The notes below the pieces were generated by a model. It was not told the origin of the DNA, did no database searches, and saw only the letters and a program-made list of their open reading frames with translations. The position numbers were made by a program, and so were the translations under genes. This document shows, one piece after another, positions 49,501 to 63,421 of a DNA stretch of 64,000 nucleotides; position 1 is the stretch's first letter, and each line of letters starts with the position of its first letter. This stretch comes from Anaeramoeba ignava (Eukaryota > Metamonada > Anaeramoebidae): assembly GCA_028826165.1 (NCBI GenBank), contig JAPDFW010000116.1, forward strand, positions 1 through 64,000, given 5' to 3'.

Positions 49501-51716
49501 AATATTTTGGATTATTTATTAATTTAATTTTAATTATAATAATAAATATTTATTAAATATAAATTATTTACCATCTATTTTAATAAAGATAAATAATTAA
49601 TTTTAATAATAATTAATAATAATTTAATTTAAAATTAATTTTATTTTAAATTAAAATAATAATATTATTTATTATATTAATATTTTGAGTATTTATTAAT
49701 TTAATTTTAATTATAATAATAAATATTTATTAAATATAAATTATTTACAATCTATTTTAATAAAGATAAATAATTAATTTTAATAATAATTAATAATAAT
49801 TTAATTTAAAATTAATTTTATTTTAAATTGAAATAATAATATTATTTATTATATTAATATTTTGGATTATTTATTAATTTAATTTTAATTATAATAATAA
49901 ATATTTATTAAATATAAATTATTTACTCCTATTTTAATAAAAATAAATAATTAATTTTAATAATAATTAATAATAATTTAATTTAAAATTAATTTTATTT
50001 TAAATTGAAATAATAATATTATTTATTATATTAATATTTTGGATTATTTATTAATTTAATTTTAATTATAATAATAAATATTTATTAAATAATAAAATTA
50101 TTTATATTTACCTCCTCCAAAACTTGGACCATAATCTAAATGATATTTAATTGCATATTTTTCCATTCCTTTTTTAATTGTAAACTTTTCAGGTTTTCTA
50201 TCCCCTTTATCATTTCTTAATGAAAAAATAAATGCATTTTCATCTTGAATATATCCCTCACCATCATTTCTATCTTCTTCTATCCATTTTGATTTATCAT
50301 TTGTCCATCCAACTTGAGTAAAACCTCCAAAAATAAAATTATCTTTTGTTTTGATAATAACTAATGTTTTTCCTTTCCTATCAACTTTTTTATGCCATTT
50401 TTTAGCTTTAAATCCATCTTTTTTTGCTGAAAATCCTTTTTTCATTTTAGAAAAAAAATCATTATCATTTATCCATTCTTGTAATTTCTTAACATATTCT
50501 TCTTCTGTAATAATTTCTGAATTTGAAAAAATCTTCAACAATTTATTTTCATTTTGGTTTTGATTTTGATTTTGATTTTGATTATGAATTTCTTTTATTT
50601 TTTCTTTCTCAAATGATAATTTAAGATTTTGAATTTCTTCATCTTTTTGTTTGAGAATTTTATCTTTCTTTTCATTTTCTGATTTGAGATTTTGATTTTC
50701 TTGTTTTAAATTTTGAGTTTCAGATTCAAATGATTTGATTTTTTTATCTTTTTCTTTAATTCTTTTATCTCTTCTTTTAATTTTCTTTTCATTTTCTTTA
50801 ATTTGTTTATCATTTTCTTGAATTTTCTTTTCTTTTCTTTGATTTTTGTTTGATTTTCTTGATCTTGAATTTGAAAAATAGTTCTTTCAAAATGAATTAA
50901 AAAAGAATTTGGAAGAAAAATATCAAATTGTTTTAATTTATCAAAATCTTGTTTTGAAATTGAATCTTTATCAAATAATGAAAAAAAAGAATGAAATAAT
51001 CTTTTCTTTGCATTCATTTTGTGTTTATATTTCCTTAATTTTAATGAATTAACTCTTTTTTTAATCCAATTATTTAAAAATTGAAAAAAATCAAATTGAA
51101 AAATTTCTTTTTTTTCTTGTTTAAATTGAATAAATTTGATAATTTCTTCTTTAGTTAAATTGAATAAATTCTCATTATTTTGAATTTGGGAAAAATTTTG
51201 ATTTATTAATTCAAAACATTTTATTTCAATTTCATTTGAATTTAAATTTCGATTTTGGAATAAAAATTGGAAAAAATTTGAATAATTAATTGAATTTAAA
51301 ATTTTTTTTTGAATAATTTCTTTCAATAAATTTAATTTAAAATAAATTGAAATTTCCAATAATTGAATAAGATTTTCTTGATTCTCAAAAGAAATATTTC
51401 CATAATAAATATAACTCAAAATTGATTCCATTTCTTTTTTATTAAATTGATTTAAAGAAATAGAAAGAGATTCTTGCCTTAAAAACTCATTAAAAAAAGG
51501 AGATCTTGAAGATAAAATTGATTTATGAACTTTAATTTCAAAAGGATTTGATTTATTCTCAACAAAAATTGAAAAATCTTTAAATGAATTTCCATTTAAA
51601 AGGTTTGAATAATCTTTAATTAAATTTTTTGTTACTTTTTTTTCTAAATTTTTCTTTTCATTTTCATTTTCATTTTGATTTGCATTTTCAATTTGGTTAT
51701 TATTATCATTATCCAT
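46547..51716 (-). CDS. BTB-BACK-coiled coil-TLDc protein, copy 2, with micro-exon array
   Basis: First exon 51716-50112, last exon 46710-46547. The N-terminal ~290 residues are nearly identical to copy 1. One A is missing in the A/G run near 50833; copy 1 has AAAGAAAAAG where this copy has AAAGAAAAG. Restoring frame gives a shorter coiled coil, a QN linker, then TLDc (SNSEIITEEEYVKKLQEWI to YGPSFGG). The last exon supplies DIWLNSKLQPVCSNFG to the TLDc C-terminus. Splicing the first exon straight to the last gives GPSFGG-ADIW in frame (590 codons including stop). Including the 17 three-base micro-exons gives 17 further loop residues, also in frame. The 2-nt micro-exon at 49927 would break frame unless a base is missing there. 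Nothing recognised other than a functional BTB-TLDc paralogue or a very recent pseudogene. Confidence 0.82.
46711..50111 (-). repeat. Tandem array of 19 introns and 18 micro-exons
   Basis: Units of 174-178 bp (ends 183 and 181) begin GTAAATAATTTATATTTAAT and end TTTATTAAAATAG on the sense strand. Between AG and the next GT lie 3 nt. Micro-exons in sense order, by lower coordinate: 49927 GA, 49749 ATT, 49572 ATG, 49393 ATG, 49214 ATT, 49035 TTG, 48856 CTG, 48679 ATG, 48501 ATT, 48322 TTC, 48141 ATT, 47962 ATT, 47784 ATT, 47606 ATT, 47427 TTG, 47249 TTG, 47070 ATT, 46892 CTG. Within units the sense strand has essentially no G apart from the GT and AG ends. Whether each unit is really spliced, or the whole 3.4 kb is removed at once or recursively, cannot be told from sequence. 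Confidence 0.85.
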
Positions 51717-51770
51717 TTTGTTTTTGTGTTTTGTTTTTGTGTTTTTGTTTTTGTTTTGTTTTAAAAAAAA

Positions 51771-51795
51771 AGGAAAAAAATGAAAAAAAAAATTT
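51771..51795 (-). promoter_or_regulatory. Putative promoter element, BTB-TLDc copy 2
   Basis: Sense strand TTTTTTTTTTCATTTTTTTCC, 55 bp upstream of the ATG at 51716. Confidence 0.5.
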
Positions 51796-52129
51796 AAAAA
51801 AAAATGAATAAAAAAAGTGGATTTTGAAAATAAATAAAAATATAAAAAATAAGAATAAATTTAAATTAATAATTAATTTAATTTTCTTTTTAATTTATTA
51901 TTTTAAATTAATTTATTAATAAATTATTATTATTTTTTATTAATTTTCTTTATTAAAAAAAAAGGAAAATTATTTTAATTTAATTTTTAATTTAATTTTT
52001 TTTTTGGAATTTAAAAATTATTAATAAATTTAAATTTTAAAAACAAATTTCCAAATTAATATTAATTCAATTTAATTCAAAAAAAAGATAAAATTTTAAT
52101 TTCAAAAATCAATTTTCAAAATATTTTTA

Positions 52130-52815
52130 AATAATAAAATATTTAAATTTAAAACAATAAATTATTATTTTAAACACAAAATTAAATATTAAATTATATT
52201 TCTAAATTAATTTATAAATTGAATATTAAATTAAATCTATTCTCATTTTTATATTTTTATGTTAAATATTTAAATAATAAAATATTTAAATCTAAAACAA
52301 TAAATTATTATTTTAATAATAAAATTAAATATTAAATTATATTTTTAAATTAATTTATAAATTAAATATTAAATTAAATCTATTCCCATTTTTATATTTA
52401 TATGTTAAATATTTAAATAATAAAATATTTAAATCTAAAACATTAAATTATTATTTTAATAATAAAATTAAACATTAAATTATATTTTTAAATTAATTTA
52501 TAAATTAAATATTAAATTAAATCTATTCTTATTTTTTATATTTATATGTTAAATATTTAAATAATAAAATATTTAAATCTAAAACATTAAATTATTATTT
52601 TAATAATAGAATTAAATATTAAATTATATTTTTAAATTAATTTATAAATTAAATATTAAATTAAATCTATTTTCATTTTTTATATTTATATGTTAAATAT
52701 TTAAATAATAAAATATTTAAATCTAAAACAATAAATTATTATTTTAATAATAAAATTAAATATTAAATTATATTTTTAAATTAATTTTTAAATTAAATAT
52801 TAAATTAAATCTATT
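52130..52815. repeat. ~145-bp satellite upstream of BTB-TLDc copy 2
   Basis: Four to five copies of the unit seen at 45240-46200. The last copy stops abruptly at TAAATCTATTCTT next to the BTB relic. Confidence 0.88.
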
Positions 52816-53042
52816 CTTCTTATTTAAATGAAAATGAAAAAGATTTTATAATTGAAAGAAAAGAAAAACAATATAAATTTCCAAAATTAATATTAATAAT
52901 GAGAAGTGAATTATATCGAGGAATGTTTTTATCTGTAACAAAAGATACTTCTAATAAAGTTACAGATTATAGTGAATTAAGTAATAAATCATTTCAAATA
53001 TTTGAATATTGGATTTATTCAAATCAAATCAAATCAAATTAA
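52816..53042 (+). pseudogene. BTB-domain fragment
   Basis: An open frame of about 75 codons ends with TAA at 53040-53042. It reads FPKLILIMRSELYRGMFLS, then VTDYSELSNKSFQIFEYWIY, the core of a BTB fold (helix, MRSELYRGMF, then the DYSELSNKSF loop). It differs from the BTB of the two neighbouring genes, so it comes from another BTB family member. It has no start codon, no promoter element, and the C-terminal half is missing. It is flanked by different satellites on each side. It could be one exon of a broken gene; no partner exon was found. Confidence 0.6.
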
Positions 53043-53890
53043 ATTAAATTGAATTGAATTTAATCTTCAATTTAAATATAAAAATGATTTTATTTCCAAT
53101 TTATTTGTAAAATTGATTTAAATTTAATTCCTTTTCCAAATTAAAATAAATTGAAATTAATCTTGAATTTAAATATAAAAATGATTTTATTTCCAATTTA
53201 TTTGTGAAATTGATTTAAAATTAATTCCTTTTTAAATTAAATTAAATTGAATTGAATTTAATCTTGAAATTAAATATAAAAATGATTTTATTTCCAATTT
53301 ATTTGTAAAATTGATTTAAATTTAATTCCTTTTCCAAATTAAAATAAATTGAAATTAAATTGAATTTAAATATAAAAATGATTTTATTTCCAATTTATTT
53401 GTGGAATTGATTTAAAATTAATTCCTTTTCTAAATTAAATTGAATTGAATTTAATCTTGAAATTAAATATAAAAATGATTTTATTTCCAATTTATTTGTA
53501 AAATTGATTTAAATTTAATTCCTTTTCTAAATTAAATTAAATTGAATTTAAATATAAAAATGATTTTATTTCCAATTTATTTGTGAAATTAATTTAAATT
53601 TAATTCCTTTTTTAAATTAAATTAAATTAAATTGAATTGAATTTAAATATAAAAATGATTTTATTTCCAATTTATTTGTGAAATTGATTTAAATTTAATT
53701 CCTTTTCCGAATTGAATTGAATTTAAATATAAAAATGATTTTATTTCCAATTTATTTGTAAAATTGATTTAAATTTAATTCCTTTTCTAAATTAAATTAA
53801 ATTAAATTAAATTGAATTTAAATATAAAAATGATTTTATTTCCAATTTATTTGTAAAATTGATTTAAAATTAATTCCTTTTTTAAATTAA
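53043..53890. repeat. 80-102-bp AT satellite, nine copies
   Basis: Each copy contains AAAAATGATTTTATTTCCAA and then AATTTATTTGT(A/G)AAATTGA. Copies start near 53079, 53179, 53280, 53376, 53474, 53559, 53654, 53734 and 53829. Noncoding. Confidence 0.88.
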
Positions 53891-54245
53891 AATAAATTAA
53901 ATTGTTTTTTTTTTTTGAATTGATTATAATTGGAAAATAAAGAGAATTTCTTTTGAAATGATTAATAATTAAATTTAGATTCATTTCTTTATTTTTTTTA
54001 ATAACGAATTTAACTATTTTCTTTTTTTCATTTTCCTTTTTTTTTCTATTATAAAATTTATCAAAAAAAAATTTTAATTTTTTATTTTTGAATTTAAATT
54101 TAATTTTTGAAATAATTTTTAATTTATATTTGTTTGTTTATTTGTTATATTTTAAAGTATTTTATTTAAATTAAAATGATTAAATAACTTTTTAAATATT
54201 TTTTAAATTGAAAAAATGGAAAAAAAAATAATAAAAATAAAAATC
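53891..54245. other. AT-rich spacer, no gene seen
   Basis: One isolated TTTTTTTCATTTTCC copy of the promoter-like element lies at about 54022-54040 with no gene start near it. Otherwise there is nothing but A/T runs. Confidence 0.6.
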
Positions 54246-54272
54246 ATTTTTTTCATTTTTTTTTTAATTTTC
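54246..54272 (+). promoter_or_regulatory. Putative promoter element, RBBP4-like gene
   Basis: TTTTTTTCATTTTTTTTTT lies about 39 bp upstream of the ATG at 54311. Confidence 0.5.
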
Positions 54273-54310
54273 CAAATTGAAATTTTTTAAATTAAATTAA
54301 ATTAAATTAA

Positions 54311-57300
54311 ATGACAAGTTAGATTTATTTTTTATTTTTAATTAGAAAAAATTTTAACAAAATAATTTTAATTAAAATAAATAAATAAAAATAAAAAGAT
54401 ATTTTAGAACATCAAATTTGGAAAGATTATTGTCCAATTTATTATGATTTTATTTATACAATTCCTCTTTCTTTTCAATCATTAACAGTTCAATGGCTTC
54501 CATATCAAGAAAAGTTTATATAAAATTATTATTAAATTTAATTAATTTCTTTTTTTTTTTTAGAAAAAGAAAAATGAATTAAAAACAATTTTAACGAAAA
54601 CATTAAATTAAAATTTAAATTCAAATTCAAATTTTAAATTAAATTTTAAAAAGAACAACAGATAATTTTCTTAAACAAAGATTAATTTTAGCAACATTTA
54701 CAGAAAGAAAAAGTCGAGATTATTTACAAGTTGTTGAACTTGAAATACCTTTAGATGATGCAGTTATTGATTCTTCAACATATAAAACAGATGGATGTAT
54801 ATAATTTTTTGAGAATAATCTTATTTAAAATACAAATATAAATATAAATATAAATATAAATATAAATATAAATATAAATATAAATATAAATATAAATATA
54901 AATATAAATATAAATATAAATATAAATATAAATATAAATATAAATATAAATATAAATATAAATATAAATATAAATATAAATATAAATATAAATATAAATA
55001 TAAATATAAATATAAATATTAATATAAATATAAATATAAATATAAATATAAATATAAATATAAATATAAATATAAATATAAATATAAATATAAATATAAA
55101 TATAAATATAAATATAAATATAAATATAAATATAAATATAAATATAAATATAAATATAAATATAAATATAAATATAAATATTCATTTGAAAAATAGCTTT
55201 TGGAAATTTAGGAGGAATTGAAACAAAACCTATTAAAGTTATTTCAAGAATGTTTCATCCAACAGAAATCAATAGGTATAAATTTATTGAAAAGAACAAA
55301 ATTTTTCTAAAATTTTCTTTAAATTAATAATTATAAATTAAAGAGCAAGATATATGCCACAAAATTCAGATTTAATTGCAGTTATATCATCAGAAGCTGT
55401 TTGGGTTTATAATTCAAAACAACCTAAAGAAAAACCGATAAAATTAGAAGGTCAAACTGAAGAAGGGTAATTTTTATAACAATAACAATAATAATATTAT
55501 TATTTCCAATAAATAAATAATTAAATAAATAAATTAAAAATAGATATGGATTAAGTTGGTCAAATCATATTAAAGGAAATATTTTAAGTGGATCATTTGA
55601 TCAATATGTTAGAACTTGGAATATAGAAAATCAAAATAAACTTTTCTCATATAAATTACCAAATAAAATTGGAGTAAAAATCAAAATCAAAATCAAAATC
55701 AAAAAATCAAAAATCAAAATCAAAATCAAAATCAAAATCAAAATCAAAATCAAAATCAAAATCAAAATCAAAATCAAAATCAAAATAAAAATCAAAATCA
55801 AAATTAAAATTAAAATCAAAAATCAAAAATCAAAATCAAAATAAAAATTAAAAATCAAAATCAAAATCAAAATCAAAATCAAAATCAAATTGAATAATAA
55901 TTAATAAATATTGAATAATAAATGAAATAAGGATGCATCATGGCATCCAAGAGATGCAAATTATTTTGGAGCAGCATGTGATAATGGAAATTTTTATTTA
56001 TTTGATACAAGAACAAAAGAACCAACAATTTCTTTACAAGCACATTCTGAAGAAACTAATTGTTTATCATTTAATCCAATTTTTTCAGAATTATTTGCAA
56101 CTGGTTCAAGTGATACAGTATTTAAAATTTGATTTAATAGATTTAATATTTAATATTTAATATTTAATAAATAAATAAAAGAATATTCATATTTGGGATG
56201 TTAGAAATTTATCACAACCTTTAAGAAAATTAAAAGGACATTCAAATGGAGTTTTTGTTTTAAGTTGGAATCCTTTAAATCCATCAGTTCTTGGAAGTTG
56301 TGGTGATGATAATGTTGTTATTCTTTGGGATCTTTCAAATCAAAATCATCCAATTTTGGTTTGTGATTTATATTTAAATAATTAATTTATATTTAAATAT
56401 TTGATTTATATTTAAATAATTAATTTATATTTAAATATTTAATTTATATTTATTTATTTATATTTAAATAATTAATTTATATTTAAATAATTAATTTATA
56501 TTTAAATAATTAATTTATATTTAAATAATTAATTTATATTTTAATAATTGATTTATATTTAAATATTTAATTTATATTTAAATAATTAATTTATATTTAA
56601 ATATTTAATTTATATTTAAATATTTGATTTATATTTAAATAATTAATTTATATTTAAATATTTAATTTATATTTAAATATTTAATTTATATTTTAATAAT
56701 TAATTTATATTTAAATAATTAATTTATATTTAAATATTTGATTTATATTTAAATAATTGATTTATATTTTAATAATTAATTTATATTTAAATATTTAATT
56801 TATATTTAAATAATTAATTTATATTTAAATATTTAATTTATATTTAAATATTTGATTTATATTTAAATAATTTAATTTATATTTAAATAATTAATTTATA
56901 TTTAAATATTTAATTTATATTTAAATATTTAATTTATATTTTAATAATTAATTTATATTTATTGATTTATATTTAATAATTGATTTATATTTAAATATTT
57001 AATTTATATTTAAATAATTAATTTATATTTTAATAATTAATTTATATTTAAATGTTTAATTTATATTTTAAATAATTTAATTTATATTTAAATATTTAAT
57101 TTATATTTAAATAATTAATTTATATTTTAATATTTAATTTATATTTAAATAATTTAAAATAATTAATTTATATTTTAATATTTGATTTATATTTAAATAA
57201 TTAATTTATATTTTATTATTTTATATTTAAATAATTAATTTATATTTTATTATTTTATATTTAAATATTTGATTTATATTTAAATATTTAATTTATATTT

Positions 57301-57551
57301 AAATAATTAATTTATATTTATTGATTTATATTTAATAATTGATTTATATTTAAATATTTAATTTATATTTAAAATAGTTTCAACATAATGGACATACAGA
57401 TACAGTTAGAGAATTTTCATGGAATGAAAATATTCCATTTGTTATTGCAAGTGTTTCATTTGGAAATATACTTCAAATTTGGGAAATGAATGGAGAATTA
57501 TATTCAGGATTAAATCAAATAACAAATATACCTTCAATCCAAAAAATTTAA
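54311..57551 (+). CDS. RBBP4/MSI1-family histone-binding WD40 protein
   Basis: RBBP4-type proteins bind histone H3-H4 in CAF-1, HDAC, PRC2 and NURF complexes. Exons: 54311-54317, 54399-54513, 54654-54796, 55197-55275, 55344-55466, 55544-55673, 55932-56117, 56182-56358, 57378-57551; the sum is 1,134 nt, 377 codons plus stop, all phases consistent. N-terminal helix [15 protein letters not shown] and LTVQWLP correspond to the histone H4-binding region. Then [37 protein letters not shown], a DASWHPRD blade, [17 protein letters not shown] and [12 protein letters not shown], in the family's order. The first exon is only ATGACAA and is inferred from frame. Three introns are repeat-swollen (400, 258, 1,019 nt). 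The gene could be MSI1 or RBBP7-like; the subtype is not separable. Confidence 0.9.
54797..55196 (+). other. 400-nt intron with (TATAAA)n
   Basis: About 58 uninterrupted TATAAA hexamers (54835-55180) lie between donor GGAT|GTATAT and acceptor AAATAG|CTTTTGG. One unit near 55018 is changed to TATTAA. Confidence 0.88.
55674..55931 (+). other. 258-nt intron with (AAAATC)n
   Basis: Donor TTGGA|GTAAAA and acceptor AATAAG|GATGC restore [11 protein letters not shown] in frame. Confidence 0.88.
56359..57377 (+). other. 1,019-nt intron of 19-20-bp repeats
   Basis: The unit is TTATATTTAAATAATTAAT with T-for-A variants, about 50 copies. Donor TTTTG|GTTTGT and acceptor AAATAG|TTTCAAC are in phase 0. 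Confidence 0.88.
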
Positions 57552-57592
57552 AATTTAAAATAAAAATTAAAAATAATTTTTGAAATTAAAAA

Positions 57593-57630
57593 ATTCATTT
57601 TTTTTCATTTTTTTCATATTTTTTTTTTCA
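57593..57630 (+). promoter_or_regulatory. Putative promoter element, RING gene
   Basis: TTTTTTTTCATTTTTTTCAT and a further TTTTCAT end about 21 bp before the ATG at 57651. The whole intergenic spacer is only ~100 bp. Confidence 0.5.
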
Positions 57631-57650
57631 TTTAATTTATTATTTAAAAT

Positions 57651-58645
57651 ATGTTAGATTCAGAATCTGAAACTGGTAAATTTTATAAAAATTAAAATTA
57701 AAATTAAAATTAAAATTAAAATCAAAATTAAAATTAAAATTAAAATCAAAATTAAAATTAAAATTAAAATTAATATTAAAATTAAAATTAAAATTAAAAT
57801 TAAAATTAAAATTAAAATTAAAATTAAAATTAAAATTAAAATTAAAATTAAAATTAAAATTAAAATTAAAATAAAATTAAAATTAAATTTAAAATTAAAA
57901 TTAAAATTAAAATTAAAATTAAAATCGAAATTAAAATTAAAATTCATTTATTAAAATTAAATTTAAATTTAAAATTTAAAATTAAAAATTAAAATTAATA
58001 ATTAAAATTAAAATTATAATTAAAATTAAAATTATAATTAAAATTAAAATTAAAATTAAAATTAAAATTAAAATTAAAATTAAATTTAAAATTAAAATTA
58101 AAATTAAAATTTAATATTAAAATTAAAATTTAAAAAATGGAAAAGAATATTCAAGTGATATAATTGATTTAACAATAAAAATAAATCAAAATAAGAATAA
58201 AAAGAATAATAAAACAAAAAGAAAACAAGATGAAACAAATGAAGAAAATTTAGATTTACAAAAAGCAAGATTAACAATAGAAAGAAATCCAGAATACAGA
58301 AAGATTTATAAACAAGAAAGAAAAAAAATAAAAAGACAACAAAAATATGGATCAAAAAATAAGAAAAAAAAAGAAGAAGAAAATGAAAAAAATGGAAAAG
58401 AAACAAGAAAAAAAGAAGGAAATGAAATAAATTCAAAAAAACAAGAAGAACAACAACAAGAACAACAACAAGAATTAAAATGTTCTATTTGTCTTGATGA
58501 TTTTGATAAACCAACTATTGTTGATTGTGGTCATATTTTTTGTTATTCTTGCATTAAAAATTGGATTAAAATTTCAAGTGATAAAACATGTCCTCAATGT
58601 CGTCAAAAAATATATGAAAAAAATTTTAAATTAATTGATTTATAA
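57651..58645 (+). CDS. RING-finger (C3HC4) protein, probable E3 ubiquitin ligase
   Basis: Exons 57651-57675 (MLDSESET) and 58146-58645; the sum is 525 nt, 174 codons plus stop. The N-terminal two thirds are Lys/Glu/Gln-rich and probably disordered or helical. The C-terminus is a RING: CSICLDDF, then VDCGHIFCYSCIKNWI, then CPQCRQKI, with the Cys3-His-Cys4 zinc-ligand spacing. RING proteins of this shape bind E2 enzymes; the substrate is unknown. No extra domain identifies a subfamily. Intron 1 (470 nt) is almost entirely AAAATT hexamers. The acceptor is inferred at AAAAG|AATATTC because it restores frame (GAA codon). Confidence 0.82.
57676..58145 (+). other. 470-nt intron of (AAAATT)n in the RING gene
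   Basis: Donor ACTG|GTAAAT; inferred acceptor GGAAAAG|AATATT. The body is AAAATT and AAAATC hexamers, degenerate towards the 3' end. Confidence 0.75.
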
Positions 58646-58689
58646 AAAAAAATAAAATAAAAAATTTTAATTTAAAAAATTTAAAAAAT

Positions 58690-58715
58690 ATTTTTTTCAT
58701 TTTTTTCTTTTTTCA
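58690..58715 (+). promoter_or_regulatory. Putative promoter element, Rpt3 gene
   Basis: ATTTTTTTCATTTTTTTC lies about 99 bp upstream of the ATG at 58814, farther than in the other genes. An upstream noncoding exon or later start is possible. Confidence 0.4.
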
Positions 58716-58813
58716 AAATTAAAAAAAAATAAACAAAAAAATACAAAAAATTTTAATAAAACAAAAACACAAAAAATTAATTAATTAAAATTAAAATTAA
58801 AATTAAAATTAAA

Positions 58814-62593
<3,780 letters not shown>

Positions 62594-62773
62594 TCAAAAA
62601 AAAAAAGAGAAAAAAAAAATTTTTTTTCTTTCAAAATTCCACTTTTTTTTTTTGCTTTTTTTTTTTAAAATTTCAATTCAATTCAATTCAATTCAATTTT
62701 CCAATTTAAAAAAAAAGTCACAATAAATAAATTCAATTCAATTCAATTCAATTTAAAAAAGAAAAAGAAAGAA

Positions 62774-62800
62774 AAAAATTTTTTCATTTTTTCTCTTCTC
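62774..62800 (+). promoter_or_regulatory. Putative promoter element, glycerol-3-phosphate dehydrogenase
   Basis: AAATTTTTTCATTTTTTCTC ends almost at the ATG (62802). Confidence 0.5.
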
Positions 62801-62801
62801 A

Positions 62802-63421
62802 ATGAATAAAAAGAATATTATCATTGGATCTACTCTTCTTGCAGCTATTGGAGCTGGAGTTTATGCTTGGCAAAAAACTACAACAAAAAAATGTAAAAGA
62901 AACAATTCAAAATTATTTTTCTAAATTTTTTAAATTGATTTTTTTATTTTTATTTTTAAAATTAAAAAATTAAAACAATTAAGTTGAAAAAGAAGTAAGT
63001 TTTCTTTATTAAAAAATTAAAACAAAAAGAAAAATTTTTTATTAAATTTTTTTTCCTTAATTTTTTTTTCTTTTTTTATCTATTTATTCTATTAGAGAAT
63101 TGCAATAATTGGATCAGGAAATTGGTAAATAATTAATTTTACAAAATATTCTCTTATTAAAAAAATATTTATTATTCCTGAAATTAAATTATTTTTTTTT
63201 TCTTTTATTTGATCAAAAAAAAAATTTTCTTCTTTTTTTTTTTGCTTTTTCTTAATAAATTTAATTTAATTTAGGGGAATGGCTATTTCAAGAATTATTG
63301 GTTTAAATGTTCTTGATAATCTTGATTTATTTGAAAAAGAAGTTAGAGTTTATGTTTATGAAGAATTAATTGATGGTAAAAAATTAACTGAAATTATCAA
63401 CACTCAACACGAAAATGTCAA
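62802..63421 (+). CDS. NAD-dependent glycerol-3-phosphate dehydrogenase with N-terminal membrane segment, 5' part
   Basis: The enzyme interconverts dihydroxyacetone phosphate and glycerol 3-phosphate with NAD(H), linking glycolysis, redox balance and glycerolipids. Exons: 62802-62892, 62984-62994 (11 nt), 63096-63124, 63275-63421, then a donor AA|GTAAAT into an intron that runs past 64000. The Rossmann start reads [19 protein letters not shown], followed by [20 protein letters not shown] and TQHENVK, the family's conserved order. Before it lies [23 protein letters not shown], a hydrophobic segment absent from the usual cytosolic enzyme, then a short Lys-rich linker. This suggests anchoring to an organelle membrane, by inference. 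The substrate-binding half is outside the window. Confidence 0.85.

Noticed and set aside
46711-50111. CRISPR-like array
   Set aside because: The repeated unit is ~176 bp, the spacers only 2-3 bp, and the DNA is eukaryotic. GT/AG borders explain it as introns.
46711-50111. Centromeric or telomeric satellite
   Set aside because: The array sits exactly between two exons of one TLDc domain, with unit borders at splice sites and micro-exons kept at 3 nt.
53920-53990. U6 snRNA-like motif (ATTGGAAAATAAAGAGAA)
   Set aside because: Only a short resemblance to the U6 central segment; the invariant ACAGAGA and AGC blocks are absent.
54775-55185. 136-codon (Ile-Tyr)n frame on the minus strand
   Set aside because: Antisense of the TATAAA tract inside an RBBP4-like intron.
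58104-58436. 110-codon Phe/Leu-rich minus-strand frame
   Set aside because: Antisense shadow of the Lys/Glu-rich part of the RING gene.
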